NCBI GenBank assembly: GCA_900471815.1 | Contig: UICE01000001.1 | Span: forward strand, 85,112 to 149,111 | Origin: Hyphomicrobiales bacterium | GTDB lineage: Bacteria; Pseudomonadota; Alphaproteobacteria; Rhizobiales; Rhizobiaceae | DNA length: 64,000 bases | Reading direction: 5' to 3' | Made by a program: the position numbers and the translations under genes | In this document: positions 61,383 to 64,000 of the stretch, in pieces | Numbering within the stretch: the stretch's first letter is position 1 | How the letters are laid out: every line of letters begins with the position of its first letter | Notes under the pieces: model-generated | Databases searched by the model: none | The model's input: only the letters and a program-made list of their open reading frames with translations | What the model was told of the DNA's origin: nothing

Positions 61383-63010
61383 CCAAAGCTCCCCTCCTCT
61401 CCGTCCGCGATCTCTCCGTTGCCTTCACGCAAAACGGGCGGGAAACGCTCGCGGTTGATCATATTTCTTTCGATATTGCTGAGGGTGAGACGGTCGCTCT
61501 GGTTGGCGAATCCGGTTCGGGTAAATCCGTCTCGGCCCTTTCAGTGCTGAAGCTTCTGCCCTACCCGCCTGCTTCGCATCCTTCAGGCCAGATTCTGTTC
61601 AATGGCGAGGATTTACTCGACAAGGATGAAACTGACCTGCGCCGTGTGCGCGGCAATGACATTACGATGATCTTCCAGGAGCCGATGACCTCGCTCAATC
61701 CGCTCCACACGATTGAGAAGCAGATCGTTGAAGTTCTCAAGCTGCATCAGGGCATGCGTGATCAGGCTGCGCGCAAACGCACTCTTGAACTGCTTGAAGA
61801 AGTGGGCATTCGCGAGCCAGAAAAGCGACTGGACGCCTATCCGCACCAGCTTTCCGGCGGACAGCGGCAGCGCGTCATGATTGCCATGGCTCTCGCCAAC
61901 AAGCCAAAGCTTTTGATCGCCGATGAACCGACAACGGCACTTGACGTGACCGTGCAGGCCCAAATTCTCAAACTCCTTGCGGAGCTGAAATCTGCGCAAG
62001 GCATGTCGATGCTCTTCATCACCCATGATCTTGGCATTGTCCGTAAAATCGCGGATCGCGTCTGCGTCATGACAGGTGGCAAAATTGTCGAAACGGGGCC
62101 GACAAAGGAAATATTCGACAATCCTCAGCACGCCTATACCAAGCATCTGCTTGCAGCCGAACCGAAAGGCAATCCGCCTTCGGCTGATTTTTCGGCTGAG
62201 CCTGTCATGCGCGGCGAGAATATGAAGGTCTGGTTTCCTATCAAGCAGGGCTTTTTCCGCCGCACAATCGACCATGTGAAGGCCGTTGACGGCATCGACG
62301 TGACCATTCGCGCCGGTCAGACATTGGGCGTCGTGGGCGAATCCGGTTCCGGCAAGACCACGCTCGGCCTTGCCCTGTCACGCATGATTTCTTCGGAAGG
62401 TGTCATCCGTTTCGGCGAAAAGGATATCAACCAGTTTTCCTTCAAACAGATGCGTCCCTTGCGGCGCGAAATGCAGATCGTGTTTCAGGACCCGTTCGGC
62501 TCGCTATCGCCGCGCATGTCCATCGCAGAGATTATCGCAGAAGGTTTGAAGGTTCATGAGCCGAAACTTTCTGCCGATGAACGCGATGCGCGCGTCGTGA
62601 CTGCTCTTAAGGAAGTGAACCTTGATCCGGAAAATCGTTTCCGCTATCCGCACGAATTTTCCGGTGGTCAGCGCCAGCGCATCGCCATTGCGCGCGCCAT
62701 GGTGCTTAACCCGCGTTTCGTCATGCTGGACGAGCCCACATCTGCGCTCGACATGAGCGTCCAGGCACAGGTTGTCGATCTTTTGCGTTCATTGCAGCAG
62801 AAGCATAATCTGGCGTATCTTTTCATCAGCCATGATTTGAAAGTTGTCAGGGCGCTTGCCAATGATGTTCTCGTGATGCGCAATGGCAAGGCGGTGGAAT
62901 ATGGACCATCGGAGGAAATCTTCGCACGTCCGAAGACAGATTATACAAAAGCCCTGATGGCCGCGGCCTTCAGGATAGAAACGGCCGAACAGGGAGCGGT
63001 TAGCGAATGA
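61379..63010 (+). CDS. yejF: Peptide ABC transporter ATPase YejF (fused NBDs)
   Basis: This 543-aa protein has two complete ATPase domains. Walker A GESGSGKSVSA (about 41-51) and GESGSGKTTLG (about 320-330), signatures LSGGQRQRVMIAMAL and FSGGQRQRIAIARAM, and Walker B LLIADEPTTALD and FVMLDEPTSALD are all present. Both sites look competent. It powers the YejBE permease. The operon in Brucella has been linked to resistance to host antimicrobial peptides; here that is by homology. It is followed by an overlapping dehydrogenase gene. Confidence 0.94.
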   Translation: MTKAPLLSVRDLSVAFTQNGRETLAVDHISFDIAEGETVALVGESGSGKSVSALSVLKLLPYPPASHPSGQILFNGEDLLDKDETDLRRVRGNDITMIFQEPMTSLNPLHTIEKQIVEVLKLHQGMRDQAARKRTLELLEEVGIREPEKRLDAYPHQLSGGQRQRVMIAMALANKPKLLIADEPTTALDVTVQAQILKLLAELKSAQGMSMLFITHDLGIVRKIADRVCVMTGGKIVETGPTKEIFDNPQHAYTKHLLAAEPKGNPPSADFSAEPVMRGENMKVWFPIKQGFFRRTIDHVKAVDGIDVTIRAGQTLGVVGESGSGKTTLGLALSRMISSEGVIRFGEKDINQFSFKQMRPLRREMQIVFQDPFGSLSPRMSIAEIIAEGLKVHEPKLSADERDARVVTALKEVNLDPENRFRYPHEFSGGQRQRIAIARAMVLNPRFVMLDEPTSALDMSVQAQVVDLLRSLQQKHNLAYLFISHDLKVVRALANDVLVMRNGKAVEYGPSEEIFARPKTDYTKALMAAAFRIETAEQGAVSE

Positions 63011-63966
63011 CAAGCTTGGAGAGTGATGAGATCCTGCTGGCGGTAACCGGCTGGGACCCGGAGGTTTGGCAGACGGAATTCGCTAAATCAGCGCCCAAGC
63101 GCAAACTCGTGCTTGATAGTGAAGCTGACAAGAATGATGTTCGCTATGCACTTGTCTGGAAACAGCGCCCCGGTTCGCTGATGAATCTGCCCAAGCTCGA
63201 AGTGATTTTCTCATTGGGTGCAGGCGTCGATCATGTGTTTCATGACACGCAAATCCCTGATGTTCCAATCGTCCGTATTGTCTCGCCTGATCTTACCATG
63301 CGCATGAGCGAATATGTGGTCTGGCAGGTGTTGGACCATCACCGTCTTGGTCTTCGCTACCGCGAGCAACAAAAGCAGCGCGTGTGGCATGAAGATCGGC
63401 GCCAGCCAGCCGCTCATGAAGTGAATGTGGGCATTCTCGGTCTTGGTGTGCTTGGACGTGACGCCGCGCAAAAGCTTCGCACGCTCGGGTTCCGCGTCAG
63501 TGGCTGGAGCCGCCGCCTGCAAACCATCGAAGGGGTTACAACCCATTATGGCAAGGATGGATTGAAGGATTTTCTCAAGGATGTAGATATTCTTGTCTGC
63601 CTGCTTCCCTTGACGCCGGACACAAAGAATATTCTGTCGATGAACATATTTGCGCAGCTGAAGCCGGAAGGTCCTCTCGGCGCGCCTGTCCTTATCAATG
63701 CCGGGCGTGGCGGCCTGCAAAATGAGGCGGATATTCTGGCAGCGCTTGACCGCGACATGCTCTCTGCCGTGACCCTCGACGTGTTCAACAAGGAACCATT
63801 GCCGAAGGACAGTCCTTTCTGGACCCATCCGCAGGTCATCATCACGCCCCACGCAGCCGCAAGTTCCAGCCCACAAGCACTGGTGCCTGAAATCGTCGCC
63901 CAGATCGAATCCTATGAGCGCGGTGAGCCTTTAAAGAACATTGTCGATAAGGCTGCTCAATACTAA
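63007..63966 (+). CDS. ghrA: Glyoxylate/hydroxypyruvate reductase A-like 2-hydroxyacid dehydrogenase
   Basis: This 319-aa NAD(P)-dependent dehydrogenase reduces glyoxylate or hydroxypyruvate. The Rossmann motif is GILGLGVLGRDAAQKL. The catalytic set is visible: Arg in LINAGRGG (after LPLTPDT), Glu in FNKEPLP and His in TPHAAA. It matches the GhrA type, which has a short first domain (VFSLGAGVDHV). The ATG overlaps the yejF stop, so it is translated with the peptide operon although no pathway link is evident. The window ends 34 bp after the stop. Confidence 0.9.
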   Translation: MTSLESDEILLAVTGWDPEVWQTEFAKSAPKRKLVLDSEADKNDVRYALVWKQRPGSLMNLPKLEVIFSLGAGVDHVFHDTQIPDVPIVRIVSPDLTMRMSEYVVWQVLDHHRLGLRYREQQKQRVWHEDRRQPAAHEVNVGILGLGVLGRDAAQKLRTLGFRVSGWSRRLQTIEGVTTHYGKDGLKDFLKDVDILVCLLPLTPDTKNILSMNIFAQLKPEGPLGAPVLINAGRGGLQNEADILAALDRDMLSAVTLDVFNKEPLPKDSPFWTHPQVIITPHAAASSSPQALVPEIVAQIESYERGEPLKNIVDKAAQY

Positions 63967-64000
63967 GCTTGCATAATCAATGGTGCGTGGTTCGACGGGG

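Noticed and set aside
1..64000. CRISPR arrays, insertion sequences or prophage modules
   Set aside because: No regularly spaced direct repeats, transposase-like or structural phage proteins were seen.

Overview
The window looks like a chromosomal segment of an alphaproteobacterium of the order Hyphomicrobiales, most likely in or near the Brucellaceae (Brucella/Ochrobactrum/Pseudochrobactrum type). The reasons are a class I (archaeal-type) lysyl-tRNA synthetase, a PodJ-like Sel1 polar factor, a yejA1-yejA2-yejB-yejE-yejF operon with two binding proteins, the dnaX-ybaB-recR order with a small SRP RNA upstream of dnaX, and a kdsB-pheA pair beside a membrane-anchored cytochrome c. The genus cannot be fixed from the sequence alone. 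No transposase, integrase, prophage structural gene or CRISPR array was seen.

Region by region. 1-8.5 kb: the 5' part of a PhoR-like kinase, a PPK2 polyphosphate kinase, a membrane GT2 glycosyltransferase, an amino-acid-type periplasmic binding protein, lysS, a VOC protein, a nuclease-fold protein and an S24/LexA-like repressor. 8.5-15.2 kb: a beta-oxidation operon on the minus strand (two acyl-CoA dehydrogenases, a thiolase and a bifunctional FadJ) behind a near-perfect 36-bp palindrome. 15.2-26.7 kb: a secreted GH9 glycosidase, the PodJ-like protein, a TauE/SafE exporter with its TIGR02186 partner, a TPR-methyltransferase with an unknown membrane protein, a nitronate monooxygenase carrying a second copy of the palindrome, and a divergent GNAT/XRE-cupin pair.

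26.9-29.6 kb: a tRNA-Thr followed by a short, more AT-rich accessory segment. It holds a translationally coupled two-gene unit of unknown function (a 359-aa protein and a four-helix membrane protein), a small membrane protein and a divergent Cro/CI-type regulator. This is the least explained part of the window. 29.8-34 kb: a TetR regulator with its DUF308 target gene and two visible operator palindromes, a YegP-like mini-gene with a TTG start, a methyltransferase, a tRNA-Gln and a phosphohexomutase. 34-41.2 kb: a ribose-type CUT2 sugar transport and catabolism locus (LacI regulator, RbsD/FucU mutarotase, ribokinase, two permeases, ATPase, binding protein). 41.4-47 kb: a pyridine-nucleotide disulfide oxidoreductase, DUF4126, several small unknown genes, a transglutaminase-like protein, MltB and a PNPOx-fold protein.

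47-64 kb: mostly core genes, namely recR, ybaB, dnaX and SRP RNA (minus strand), then HIT, nudC and an alpha/beta hydrolase (plus), pheA and kdsB (minus), cytochrome c (plus), and the tightly overlapping yejA1-A2-B-E-F-ghrA operon (plus). Expected links are a shared transcription factor for the fatty-acid operon and the nitronate monooxygenase, LacI control of the sugar operon, and TetR control of the DUF308 gene. These links rest on sequence symmetry and gene order, not on experiment.
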